Origin: Madurella fahalii
Taxonomy: Eukaryota; Ascomycota; Sordariomycetes; Sordariales
Assembly (NCBI GenBank): GCA_029876055.1
Contig: CM056878.1
Coordinates: forward strand, 1,860,001-1,924,000
DNA length: 64,000 nucleotides
Direction of reading: 5' to 3'
Positions 34,277 to 45,441 of this stretch are shown piece by piece (the stretch's first letter is position 1; each line of letters starts with the position of its first letter). The notes under the pieces are model-generated. The model did no database searches and was not told the DNA's origin. It saw only the letters and a list, made by a program, of their open reading frames with translations. The position numbers and the translations under genes are program-made.

Positions 34277-36779
34277 TTATGATGGCTCTGGAGGCTCGGC
34301 ACCAATCAAGCTCTTGGGCAGGAACGCCCAGACGGTGCCGACGATGGACAAGACGAACGAGAGGACCATGACGGAGCCTGCAAAGATCCTTTCCCTAACT
34401 GGGATCTCGTGGCCAAAAAGCTTCAGGTAGAAGGCGAGCGGTAGGCTTGGGCGTCGTTAGCTTGGCCATCCAGCTGCCGTTTCATAACGGAGGGAGGGAG
34501 GACATGGTGACGAAACAAAAGACTTACGTGACGCAAATGGTAAAACACAGAGCACTTCCCATAAACGCCATGATGCTATCGAAAGCAGGGAACACGATCG
34601 AGATGACCAAGAAGCAGAGGATGACCGACACGCGGATGACGATCTTCATGGCGCCGCGGAAGGACATGGTCCTCCCTACAAGCCCCGGGTTCTCAGCGAC
34701 CGTCTGCTGGTGTAGACCCAACAGTACCTCGGCCGTGGCCACGATGGGCCGGGCGTTGAGCGGGACCTTGGTCAGCGGGATGATGCCGATGAAAAGGCAC
34801 ATGAGCAGGGTCAGCGTGCGCGGGTAGCTCGACTCCATCAGGATGTTGGACGTAATCTCATCGCGGACCTCGTCGCCGAACATGAGCAGGCCGGCGACTG
34901 CTGTGACTGCGTCGAGGAGGTACTGGGCGACTGTGTCAGCGGAGTGTCCATGCGGGCTATGATTCGGAGAGACGTACGGTAAGGGAGAAGGTGATGGCCA
35001 GGGCCCGTGTGTATTTGTAAGGGTGTCTCATGTCACGGTAGATCTACAATCAGGTGAGCATCTCGGTCTAGCCCCCGTTATCATCTCACTTACATTGGGA
35101 AAGACGCCGTGGCCGCCCCTATGGTCAGTCAGCAATTGCTTTCACGTCTTGGGGCATCGCGACTCTCGCCTTACCATGGGGACATTAACAGCCCGAAAGA
35201 TAGTGGGAGCGTCAGCCAATTCGCAGGGAATAGGTAGGTCTTAGCCGGCTGGAGAAGGGATCCCGGAGAGGTTGGTTTAATGAAGCCGTCAATGAGCAGA
35301 ATGAGCACAACTGGAGGATCGAGTATTAGCAAACTCCCCTCCCCCAACTGATGTTGGTTTCACTCGGTTACCTACTTGAAAAACAAGAGAAGATACCAAT
35401 GACGCTCGTGAAGCTTAATAGCCTCAGCGGCAGAAAGTTTAGGGGCACCAAGATGATTGCGCAAACAATTTTCCAACCCGTCACGGACAGAAGACCTGGC
35501 AACAGCAGGTCGAGCGAGTCGGCAAAGATCACGAGGAGCGCAACGCAGGCGGCTAGGAGCTCGAGTGTGAACAGGACGCTCGTAGCTATGCGGGCGTTCC
35601 GGCCAAACGATATGAAGGCGAGATCAGAAAAGGTGATGAGACTCGGGTCTAGATCCATGCACTTGGCTAGGAGCTTCGCAGTCCACGCCGTTACAGCCGC
35701 AGAGAGGGACAGGAAGATCATGCCGCAGAGCCAACCGGCATATTTGACGCCCACGGGGAGACTCAGGAGACCGATGCCAATCAAGACACTGCCAGGGATT
35801 TAGTAACCAACTCACAGACAAGGCGATTCCATATCGGCAGAGCAACACATACTTAGTCGAGTTAAACACGGTCTGAGGAAGTGTCGACTGTCCCTCGACG
35901 GCCAAAACAATCTTCCCGTCCTGCTCCACCTCCTTCACCAGGATGGGCTCGATCTCCCCATCGGGCACGTTCCCACCCGCCTCTTGCTGCTGCCGCCACA
36001 AGGCCGCCGCCTGCGCCATAGACGCCCCGCTGGCGTCGGAGGGTATCGTGCCATAATCGATGGCCGAGCCGTAGCTCCCAACAAGCGACGGCGTAGACAG
36101 GTGCGGGGGGATGGCGAAGATCGAGCCGCCCGAGGCGCTGGAGTGGCTGCCGACGCGAAACGCCGGGGTCAGCTCGTTCTCTAGCGCCTTTTGCTCCCGT
36201 TCGCGGAAGTCGAGGCCCGGTTGCTGGAAGGGCGCGTGGCTGGCGCTCGGCTCGGGGCTCTCTTCGCCCGGGGCCGCCTCGGCCTCCAGGTGCTGCCGCA
36301 ACAACGACTGCCGGACGGAGCCCGGCTCCGAGGACGCCTCAAGATCGCCCCGGTCGTACGGGCCAACATCGCCGCCGTCGAGCCCCCCGATCGGAGCCTG
36401 GTCCGGTGCAAAGACGAACGACGGCCGCTGCGGGATGACCTCGGTAAAGCCGGCGGCGCGCTGCCAGCTGCGGGTGAAGGAGCGGATGCTGTTGACGCCG
36501 CCAATATCGGTCAGGGCAGTGAGGCGGTGGGTGATAGAGGACCTTTAAGTGGGTGGTTAGCCATATTTGTTCCTTGGGATTCCATGGCGTCGTTATTGAT
36601 TGGAGGTACCTTCGGCGCCTGAGCAGCGGCCTATTGTCCTGACTTGAGTCGGCACTGCGGCCCAGTAGAGATTCATGTTCGAATTGGACGCTCCGATTGC
36701 CCAGTGATGAGTTGCTGCCAGTCCGGGACAAGCCGCCGCGCTCGTACTGGTCCCACGTCGTCGGGTTCCTTGACGTCAT
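34277..36779 (-). CDS. AVT1: vacuolar amino-acid transporter, AVT1-like (AAAP family)
   Basis: The exons are 36610-36779, 35853-36542, 35376-35788, 35175-35310, 35094-35118, 34978-35043, 34528-34922 and 34277-34445, all with GT...AG introns of 50-82 bp; the product is 687 aa. About 285 hydrophilic residues precede the membrane domain. The family signature opens it: QTVFNSTNVLIGIGLLSLPV then VKYAGW. Further helices include LEACVALLV-like (LELLAACVALLVIFADS), ILLIDGFIKPTSPGS, FGLLMSPWGGHGVFPNIYRD and the final LPLAFYLKLFG and SVMVLSFVLSIVGTVWAFLP. AVT1-type proteins are proton-coupled amino-acid carriers of the vacuole membrane. The start is the first ATG (MTSRNPTTWDQ). Two internal exons are very short (25 and 66 bp). 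Confidence 0.92.
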
Positions 36780-37801
36780 TTGGGGAGAGGGCTTGGGGGA
36801 CAAGATGAAGATGTTTTGCAGATGATGCGCACAAGATCAGAGGCTCGAGGCAAATTCAGCTCTAGATCTGCGTCTCTCGCGAGGGGCATCGCGGGGCCAG
36901 CCCAACGCCGGTTGCGATGCAGGGACGGACCTGGCGAAGGCGTGGAGATAGTGGGGTGGTCAAGGATTCCGGGCGGATAGAGCACCGCAGCGCCTTGGTT
37001 GATAGACACGATATGTGGACTGAGAAAAATAGTCAAGGCAGCCTGCAAAAGTGAGTCTTCGGGGGGAATCGCTGGCCGTGCGTTGGACAAGTACGGTTAT
37101 CGGGCGTTACGGGGTGGAGGCAACGTTTTTGTCGGTATTCAGACTTGATAGCGCCCGCAACGACATCATCATCAGGTGCATGGCAGCTGTGGTGCGGCTA
37201 GTCATAGTTTGTGCTTTGATTGAGTTAACGCACAGCACAGGGTAGTGCCAGCGGTGGAGTCTGGAATCTTCGACCAGCCCCCAGAGCGAAGAGGCCGTAG
37301 CCCTTGGACAACTCGGCAACCTCCCCCTACCGATCTTGTTGCCGTCAACTAACGTCAAGCAATGCAAGATTTGCGGAGAGCGTTGCAGCTGGGGACGCTC
37401 TTATCGCAGCCCAGTCTGATCAACCGTGGTGATTGGGCAATTGAAACCCCACCCACCGTCGGCATTCCAGAGGAAACCCACCTTTTTCGATCATGTAGTT
37501 CTCTTCCTTGCTCGATTCTTAGATTCTTACGTGTAGAATTAGATAAACATAACTGGGTTGCAGTCAATGAATCACCGACAGAGAGAGACCTGGCAAATCC
37601 CGGTCATGTGGCGTCTGTGCCAAGCAGCGGGTAGCGAGACCCACCAAGGTGACAGCCGTCCGACAGGGGATCAAGAGCGGTAGAAACTGGCAGAATACTC
37701 GGCCATGCAGATTTGGCCCAGGGTCCCGTCCAGATTATTATTTTTCGTCCCGCCCGGGCCCCTAGCTCAACAAACCCATCTGCGGCCACGGATTCGCGAC
37801 C
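36780..37801. other. divergent intergenic region AVT1/MRH4
   Basis: About 1 kb of shared 5' flank without recognisable features beyond short overlapping frames. Confidence 0.6.
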
Positions 37802-39661
37802 ATGTGGAGGACAGCCCGGGACTCGGTTTGCCTCATATGCCGCTCGGCAGCGGCACCCAGGCAACCGCTCCTGGAGCCAGGGCAGCCATGGATCAACCAG
37901 CGGACCTTCGCGACGCGCCGGGAGCGTCCGTCACGCATGGTTCTCTCCGACCGAGTCGCCCGCGGGCCGCCTGCGAGGGGAGCCGATGCCCCCAGGAGAC
38001 CCCGGAACCGGCCTGACGGCCCCTTCGCCGGAATGAACTGCACCGTTGCCAACATCGACCCCGCCAGGCAACGCGGGGCGCTTCAATCGGATTCGAAGGC
38101 CCGCGATAGAGACGCCAAGGGCAGGGGCGGGGACGAGAAGCGCGACTTCAAGGCGCTCAAGATGCAGCGCGCCCTTGCCACCATACCGTACGGCGAGCGG
38201 GCGAGGGTCAAGGCCCGCATGTCGGACATCGAGTCGTTTGACCAATTCGACCTGCTCCCCTCGGTCAAGGAAGCCGTCGAGAAGGACGTTCTGAAGGGCA
38301 TGGTGGACATCAAGCCGACACCCATCCAGCGGTTAGCCATCCCCGCCCTGCTAGGTCAGCCGCTCTGGTCGCGGGGGTCCTCAAAGACACGCCAGAATAC
38401 GCCCGATACGGACAGGGAGGAGTTCCTCTTGGCTGCTGAGACCGGGTCCGGCAAGACGCTGGCCTATCTGCTCCCGACTATCAACGCCCTGAAGGCGGCA
38501 GAGGCCGGCGACCAGGAGGTGGCCGCCTACAACCAGCGGCTAGAGGCTGAGAAGGGACGCCGCGGGAGCCAGCACGTGTCCGAGTGGATCGACAAATTCG
38601 AGCCGCACCCGAACCAGGCGCGTCCGCGTGCCGTCGTGCTGGTCCCCACAGCCGAGCTCGTCGACCAGGTGCGCCGTGTCGCCAAGTCCGTCTCGCACGC
38701 AGCCAAGCTCAAGGTTCGCGCTCTCTCGGCCAACTACACACCCGCCAAGATCTTGAACAACCTGTACAGCCACGGCGGCATCGACATGCTCATCTCCACC
38801 CCTCATCTTCTCGCAAGGATGGCTGAAAAGGACCCCAACATCCTCGCCCGCGTGCACCACCTCATCATCGATGAAGCCGACTCCCTCTTTGACCGCTCCT
38901 TCTCGCCCGAGACCTCCAAGATTGTCGACCGCGCCATGCCCTCGCTCAAGCAGCTCATCCTCTGCTCGGCCACCATCCCGCGCCGCCTCGACAACTACCT
39001 CGCCGCCCACTTCCCGCGCATCCACCGCATCACGACCCCGAACCTGCACGCCATCCCGCGCCGCGTCCAGCTCGGCGTCATCGACGTCTCCAAGGACCCT
39101 TACCGGAACAACAAGCTCCTCGCCTGCGCCGACGCCATCTGGTCCGTCGGCAAGGACGCCGCCAGCCACGAGGGCCCCGTCAAGGGCGAGCTGGACGTCA
39201 AGCGCATCATGGTCTTTGTCAACGAGCGCGAGACGGCGCCCCAGGTCGCCGAGTACCTCGTCTCCAAGGGCATCGACGCCATCGCGCTGCACCGCGACAC
39301 GCCCGAGCACCGCCAGTCCGAGATGCTCGAGAGCTTCACGAGCAACGAGCCCATGCGCATCAGCAAGGACGAGGCCGAGCGGGAGAAGGCCGCCAAGGCC
39401 GGCGTCAGCAGGAGGCACCTGGCCAACACAAAGGTGATCGTGGCGACGGATCTGGCCTCCCGGGGCATCGACACCCTCGCCGTCAGGCATGTGGTGCTGT
39501 ATGACGTGCCGCATACGACCATCGATTTTATCCATCGGCTGGGGAGGGCGGGAAGGATGGGGAGGCGAGGCCGGGGTGTGGTACTCGTCGGCAAGGATGA
39601 TAGGAGAGATGTCGTGGCTGAGGTTAAGCAGAGCATGTTTATGGGCCAAGCTCTGATTTGA
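37802..39661 (+). CDS. MRH4: mitochondrial DEAD-box RNA helicase MRH4
   Basis: A single exon encodes 619 aa. The N terminus MWRTARDSVCLICRSAAAPR is a plausible mitochondrial presequence. Helicase motifs in order: FDQFDLLPSVKEAV with PTPIQRLAIPALL (Q motif), AAETGSGKTLAYLLP (I), VLVPTAELVDQ (Ia), LISTPHLLARM (Ib), LIIDEADSLFD (II, DEAD), LILCSATIPRRL (III, SAT), VFVNERETAPQVAEYL (IV), VIVATDLASRGIDT (V) and HRLGRAGRMGRRG (VI). Mrh4 acts in assembly of the mitochondrial large ribosomal subunit. The insert between the Q motif and motif I (SSKTRQNTPDTDREEF) is typical of Mrh4. The stop is followed by a run of about 10 G. Confidence 0.92.
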   Translation: MWRTARDSVCLICRSAAAPRQPLLEPGQPWINQRTFATRRERPSRMVLSDRVARGPPARGADAPRRPRNRPDGPFAGMNCTVANIDPARQRGALQSDSKARDRDAKGRGGDEKRDFKALKMQRALATIPYGERARVKARMSDIESFDQFDLLPSVKEAVEKDVLKGMVDIKPTPIQRLAIPALLGQPLWSRGSSKTRQNTPDTDREEFLLAAETGSGKTLAYLLPTINALKAAEAGDQEVAAYNQRLEAEKGRRGSQHVSEWIDKFEPHPNQARPRAVVLVPTAELVDQVRRVAKSVSHAAKLKVRALSANYTPAKILNNLYSHGGIDMLISTPHLLARMAEKDPNILARVHHLIIDEADSLFDRSFSPETSKIVDRAMPSLKQLILCSATIPRRLDNYLAAHFPRIHRITTPNLHAIPRRVQLGVIDVSKDPYRNNKLLACADAIWSVGKDAASHEGPVKGELDVKRIMVFVNERETAPQVAEYLVSKGIDAIALHRDTPEHRQSEMLESFTSNEPMRISKDEAEREKAAKAGVSRRHLANTKVIVATDLASRGIDTLAVRHVVLYDVPHTTIDFIHRLGRAGRMGRRGRGVVLVGKDDRRDVVAEVKQSMFMGQALI

Positions 39662-40071
39662 GAGGGGGGGGGGGTTTGTTTTGTATGATATCATGTCAGC
39701 GATTGTATGTATAGTGTACAGTTACAGGATCGCATAGAACAAGGAATAGATACCTAGGTGGCTAGATCGGACCGGATTAGGAATCTCTTGTCTTAGTTTT
39801 GAATTCAGAGATCTTATTTTGTGATCCGTCTTCACTTGGCTGTATGAAAGTACAACGCCCAAAAAAAGTTTAATAAATAACCATATATTTCACACGCCAA
39901 AGAACTTTAATTTACAGCCGCTTGCTCCGTGTATATACAACGCCGTCTATGATCGTCAATCGTAACTCGTCGAAAAGCGTCATCATCGTGGTCGTCGTCA
40001 TCTCATCGCCAGAGGGCAACGGTCTCGCCGTCATCGGAAAGACGACACCGAGTGTTGAAAATGCACTATTC
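39662..40071. other. convergent intergenic region MRH4/CorA-like
   Basis: About 410 bp of AT-rich 3' flank shared by the two convergent genes. Confidence 0.6.
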
Positions 40072-42111
40072 CTACTCCTTCCCAACATCCCACGTCCGCA
40101 CCTTGCTCAACGTCCGCTTGCGCATCGTCGCCATGATCTGCGCCTCCATCTTCTCGATGCCCTTCTCAATGTCGGCGTCCTCCTTGGCGTACCGCGCGTC
40201 CCGGCGCTTGTCCCACCACCGCCAGAGCAGCACGATGATGAGGGTCATTGGGACCGTGATGGCGAAGTAGATCCAGAGCTCAGGCGCCACGGGGCCCCTC
40301 AGTGACGACGAGTCGGTCGCGTCGCTGCTGCTGCTGCTGCTGCTGCTGCCGTCGCCCGCTCTGCGGTCGCCGTCGGGCAAGAATTCGAAGAAGCTCATCC
40401 CAAACACCGAGGCGAGGTAGGTGGCGGGCAGGAAGATGGCGCCGAGCAGCGAGAGAATCTTCATCGAGGTGCTGTCGCGCTTGGCCGCGTGCGCGAGCCG
40501 TCGCTGCTCGCCGGCCATCTGCAGGCCGAGCTTGGATTCCTTCTGGGCGATGATGTTGTACAGCTATTTGCGGTGTTAGTATGGTAAAAGCGTGTGGATG
40601 TGTGAATAAGAACACAAGTGGAAAGAAAAAAAAATAAGTAAATAAATGAAAATAAAAAGGGGGGCCCACCGCCGCCCGTTGTATGTGCAGCCGTTCCAGC
40701 GTGATGTGGGAATAACTCTCAATCCCCTTCAACTTGGCCTGGTAGAACTCGAGGCGGCCGAGCATACTGCGGTGGAGCCTGTCTACGTCGCCCCCTTTGC
40801 CGCCGTAGATTGGTTTGTCACGGGCCATGGACCAGAATCTCTCCATGGCCGTGTGCATGCCCATGATGATCTCCATGTAGGCCTGGGGCCGCTTCCAGAG
40901 CACCTGCGAGTGGCACTCTACGAGGTCGCGGTTGATTTGGTCGAGATCGACCATCGACTCCTTGATGTAGCGGCTCTCCTCCTCGAGGACCTCGTTGCGC
41001 ATGCTCACGGCATGCTCAAGCATGCGGAGCCATTCACGGGCCTCACGCTGCTTCTGGTCGTTCTTGGCCGACAGCTCGTGGCTGAGTATGATGACGGGGA
41101 GCACCAGTGGGTGCATGACCTGGGTCGCACACGCCTTCAGATGCCGGATGCTCTCCACCATGTCCGACGACGGGGTCCCCTTGGCGAAGCCGGTCGTGAT
41201 GCCCGTGCGAAACGAGTGCGACAGCATCAACTCGTAGCCACGCGTGAACCCCTTTTTGCGCACATCTGACTTGCGGAAGATGATTTCTGGTTCCCACAGT
41301 TAGAAAGGGGGGGCAAGGGACGAAACAAGACGTTGAGACGAGCGTTGGGGTAGAGCGTACGCAAGTGCGGGTCGTCGTCGTCCTGGTCAAAGGCGCACCA
41401 AAAGAAGGGCGCGACCACGCTGGTTCCTTCGATGGCACGGAAAGGAAGGTGTAGGGTCCGGACCATCTCTTCGTATCCCTTGTGCGTGAGGGAGATGTGC
41501 CGAGGGGAGAAGGTCTCTGGTTGCTTTGCATTTAGCTGGAGTCTTGTGGGCGCAAGCTCCTGTTAGTACAGCTTGAGCTCGGCATATTCTATCCCGTCAG
41601 TGACGCACATCAACCGCATACCGCTGAGTAGCTTGACTTCAGCTGGCAGCTTAGGCGGCGCAAAGGCACCCTGCAAGTATCATATCAGTACGAATCGCGT
41701 CCATCTGTGTAACGTGGGGTAAGTAAGATGCTCACCCTACGATGCAAAAAGTTGCCGAACTCATCGGGTAACTCATCGAGGCGAAACCGGTGCTCCTCAA
41801 CGGTGTTGAGCGAGGGATCCTAGACCAGGAGAAGTCCTGTTAGTTGCCGTCGGCAATAGCACCATCTCGCCGCCTTCCGCCGCCTCCGCCGCCTCCGCCG
41901 CATCATTAGAAGCCTATCCTTTGCCCCCGACATGTGCCCCCGACATGTGCCCCGCAATTGTTTGTTCCTCGCTCCGTATCCATCGGCGATCACGATCCCG
42001 GAGTGGAAAGGAGGGATCACTCACCGAATAGTTGAAAATCTCCAAATAGCTTGTAGCCTCCTCGACACACTTACAATCTTCCACGTACGTCTGAAACATA
42101 TAATCGTCCAT
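40072..42111 (-). CDS. divergent CorA-like membrane protein (GMS in place of GMN)
   Basis: Exons placed with fair confidence: 42025-42111, 41736-41819, about 41600-41670, 41361-41535, 40670-41286 and 40072-40563. The junction between the third and fourth exon is unresolved: a weak GT at about 41595 to the AG before 41535 keeps the frame, and other pairs are possible. The start MDDYMFQTYVEDC is tentative. Core blocks include LDELPDEFGNFLHRRGAFAP, VRKKGFTRGYELMLSHSF and a long helical segment before two C-terminal membrane helices: ILSLLGAIFLPATYLASVFGMSFF and LWIYFAITVPMTLIIVLLW. The architecture is that of CorA/ZntB, but the pore signature reads FGMSFF instead of GMN. A Ser/Asp run replaces the periplasmic-type loop. 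Whether it conducts ions is unknown. Confidence 0.75.
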
Positions 42112-43709
42112 TTCGTGAGCGAGGCGCCGCGAGGAACAATTTTACGATCCAGCCTGGGTAGAGCTTGCTCTCAAAATTATCCTGCGTACAGGAAACACAG
42201 GCACAGCACTTTCGAACGCCAGTAACCGGAAGCTGGAGTAAGACGAATCATCAAGCGAGCAACGAAAAGAAGCTGGTAGCTTTTTGGTCTTCCTCTTCCT
42301 CTCTCTCAATTTTTTTTTCCTCTCTCCTTCCTAGCTCACGGTAAGGCATGTCAGCTTCACCACCGACCGAACTAGGCCCTCGCAAACGAGCGAACCAACG
42401 AACAGCTCACCAACCACCTGCGTATCTCACCTTCCCCGGGACAAGCCGACAGGGTCCGTGCGCACAGTGTGGGAATAGTCACATAAAGTATCGTACAGTA
42501 ACACTCCGGCTACCACAACCGGCAGCGCTTGTTGAACTTGGAAACCCGGCTATCGACACATCTTTGAACATTCTGTACAGGGTCGGACATGGAGACCCGG
42601 GCTCTTACAGAAGGTAATCTGGTTGTAAGGCCGAAATCTGCAGCCAAAACCCATTCTACTACTCCCAACCCGACCCTTGTAATTCGATCCAGTAAACAGT
42701 GCCCAGCCGGTCCCCTACAGTACCATAACCACACTGTCTTGACCAAGAAACCCCACGTAAAGATACCTGCCCCTCTATATCCCAGCGCTGCAATTCCATT
42801 TACGCCCAGTTACTTTGGGGCAACACCCAGGGTTACTCTCATGGATCCGAGAGAACCAATGAGCATGCCCCAATTGTGGTGGCTGGGGGCGGGCAATGGT
42901 ACCGTCCCCTCGGAGAAAAAAAAGAGGACGAATATATCATTGCTCTACACTGTCAGGTAAAGAAGTGAAACGAAACGAGACGAAACGAGACGAAACGAAA
43001 TTGACGGATACGGAACCGGGGCATGTGGGGGACGGCTTACACTGCCCCCTTTCATATGTTCACATGACACAATCTCTGCTCAGGAAATCAATGCTACTAT
43101 ACACTAGAGGGAAACCTGCTTCCCAAAAGACCATGGTGTATATACCCTCTTAAAACTGCCTCGCTTGTGCCTCGGTTTCTCTCACGACGCGTCACTAACC
43201 GGCATGGAACCCGACCTCTTCCCCCCTTGAAGTTCGGCCGCCCAGGCTGAAATAAGGTTAGCTCCCGTCCCGTTGGCAAGGATCTGCCGGTCAACAATTA
43301 CCGGACAGGCACGAATTCCACAAATTTTAGAAGCCAACATTTGGTGGGTGGTTGGGAAGAAAGCGGGGGCCCCGTTCACCTCCCACAGTGCACGCTTTCC
43401 ATTTCCATCACTTTGAAATCCGTACTATGTACAGTACAGCTGCCTGTGAACAAATACCCTTCGAGGTTCCGCGTCGTATAGGTAGGTAGAGTAAGGTAGA
43501 TGCCACAAGTTTCCATCCATGCCAAGGGAGGAGCCGCCCAAGTCCTTGTTTTAACTTTCCGAGCTCCGTAAATTCTCAAAGGAGATATTGTCCATCCAAA
43601 ATCGTCACTGTCATACCGTAGCCAGGCGCCCCTGGTCCGACTCACAACCGCCCATCCTTATGCAAACAGCAGACCCCAGCCCGTGCGGGAACTTGATGGG
43701 TTGCCAGAC
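42112..43709. other. intergenic region PKA 3' flank / CorA-like promoter
   Basis: About 1.6 kb with no conserved frame. A 10-bp tandem repeat (unit CGAAACGAGA, about 3.5 copies) lies at about 42970-43000. The CorA-like gene could start slightly further upstream than annotated. Confidence 0.55.
42970..43000 (+). repeat. 10-bp tandem repeat CGAAACGAGA
   Basis: Three to four copies of a purine-rich decamer occur with small variations. Confidence 0.8.
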
Positions 43710-44905
43710 TCAAAAGTCCTGGAAGAGGTGGCCGAATCTATACGACATCAGTTCCCACCCCCCCAAGACCGTGCAGGCACTAGAGACTTACTCGTCATTT
43801 CCCGGCTGCCCGTATCGCTCCGTCTCCTCGGGGTACCTATCAAACTGACTCGCGTCTCCGGCGCCCGCCTTGACCGGCGGCGAGTACGGGGCGTCGATGT
43901 CTTTCCTCGCCAGCCGGTCCCACGTCACCTCGGCAAACCATGGGTGGTTCTTTACGTCCTGAGAGCCTCCGTAGAGGTTCCCTAGCCTCTTGGTAAGATC
44001 CGCCGTGATCAATCTTTCCAGAAGGTCCTGCGCATCCGCGTTGATGTATGCCGGATACTTGACTTTGCCCCGGAGGATGTTTTCGTAGATCTTCATGGGC
44101 GACCCGCTATCCCAGAAAGGAGTATAACCGCAGAGCATCTCGTAAATCAAAATGCCTAATGACCACCTGAGATACGCGTTAGCCCTGGATATCGAGACAC
44201 GGTTGGTGACCCTCGCGCCTCACCAGTCTACCGATTTGTTGTAACCCTTGTTGGAAACAACCTCGGGCGCCAGGTAGTCGGGTGTGCCGCAGAGCGTCCA
44301 CGTCTTATCGGGCACCCGCTTGGCAAAACCAAAATCGGTGATTTTGAGATGCCCGTGGCGATCGAGGAGCAAGTTCTCGGGCTTTAAATCCCGATAGATG
44401 ATATTACGGGAGTGTAGGTACTCGAGAGCCAGCGTGACTTCGGCTGCGTAGAACTTGGCCACCGGATTCGGGAAACGCTGGGGCATGCGAGTCAGTAATT
44501 CGTGTCTGCCCCGCGTCCATGTCCTTTCAACTTACCCCGGATTTTCGTAATAGCGAGAAGAGCTCGCCTCCCTCTACGAAATCCATTACCATGTAGAGAT
44601 TCCTCGCGTCTTGAAACGTGCCCCAGAGCGTGATCAGGAATGGGTGCTTCACCTCGCCCAGCATCCTCCTCTCGTCGTTGGTGTGCTCGATCTGCTTCAT
44701 CTTGACGACTTGTGCCTTCTTCAGCACCTTGATGGCGTAAAACCGGCTGTTGTGCCTCGATTGCACCAGATGGACCCTGCCAAAACTACCCGTTCCTAAT
44801 GTCCTCAGCAGCTCAAAGTCCGCCAGCGAGTACTTCCCCTTGGTCACCCTGACCTGGTCCGGTTGCGGCTGTGGCTGTGGCTGGGGTTGCGGCTGCTGAT
44901 GGTGA

Positions 44906-44947
<42 letters not shown>

Positions 44948-45441
44948 GGCGCCGTTGAAGACGGCTGGGGGGGCGCAGTTCCGCCATTGTTCGAGGAGTG
45001 ATGAGAATAATGGTTTCCCAGACGCGGCTGGTACCCGACCGCGCCGTCGTTTTGTGGTGGATTGATCAGGTTCGAGATACGCGGGATATTCTGAGGCTCT
45101 GTGCCCGGCGATGGACTATGTTGTGGCACCTGGTAGGGTGGTTGCTGCACCGGTAGAGTATTCATTGGGTGTTGCTTCTCGGCCGCCGCCTCGGCCGGCT
45201 TGTTCTGTTGCGTAGCAGCGGCAGAGATAGAGGCGGAGGAGTGGGGAGTGGCAGTTTGCGATGCGGCACTGGAATGCGAAGACAGGCGGGGAGAGGTGAT
45301 TTGCTCAAAACCGTTCTCGGCTGTGGTGGGTGTTACGGGGCTAGTTGGCTGGCTTGATGACGAAGGGCCCGGATTGCTGGGATTGCTGCGGTTGCCTTCC
45401 CTCGTCCGTTTTTTCTTGAGGAAGCTTCCGAGGGCGTGCAT
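43710..45441 (-). CDS. PKAC1: cAMP-dependent protein kinase catalytic subunit
   Basis: The exons are 44536-45441, 44224-44477, 43792-44166 and 43710-43737; the product is 520 aa. The AGC kinase core starts at about residue 208: LRTLGTGSFGRVHLV (Gly loop), FYAIKVLKK, catalytic loop IYRDLKPENLLLD, DFGFAKRV, activation loop TWTLCGTPDYLAPE with the PDK1-type Thr, and WWSLGILIYEML. The C-tail ends in a short 28-bp exon encoding FGHLFQDF, giving the F-x-x-F hydrophobic end typical of PKA-C. The ~200-residue N-terminal extension is Ser/Pro-rich and holds about 13 consecutive Gln, a His patch and a Pro-Gln repeat. The enzyme is held inactive by the regulatory subunit and released by cAMP, and controls growth, nutrient sensing and development. 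Confidence 0.97.

Noticed and set aside
38540..39694. 384-codon minus-strand frame
   Set aside because: It lies fully antisense to MRH4, whose helicase motifs are complete.
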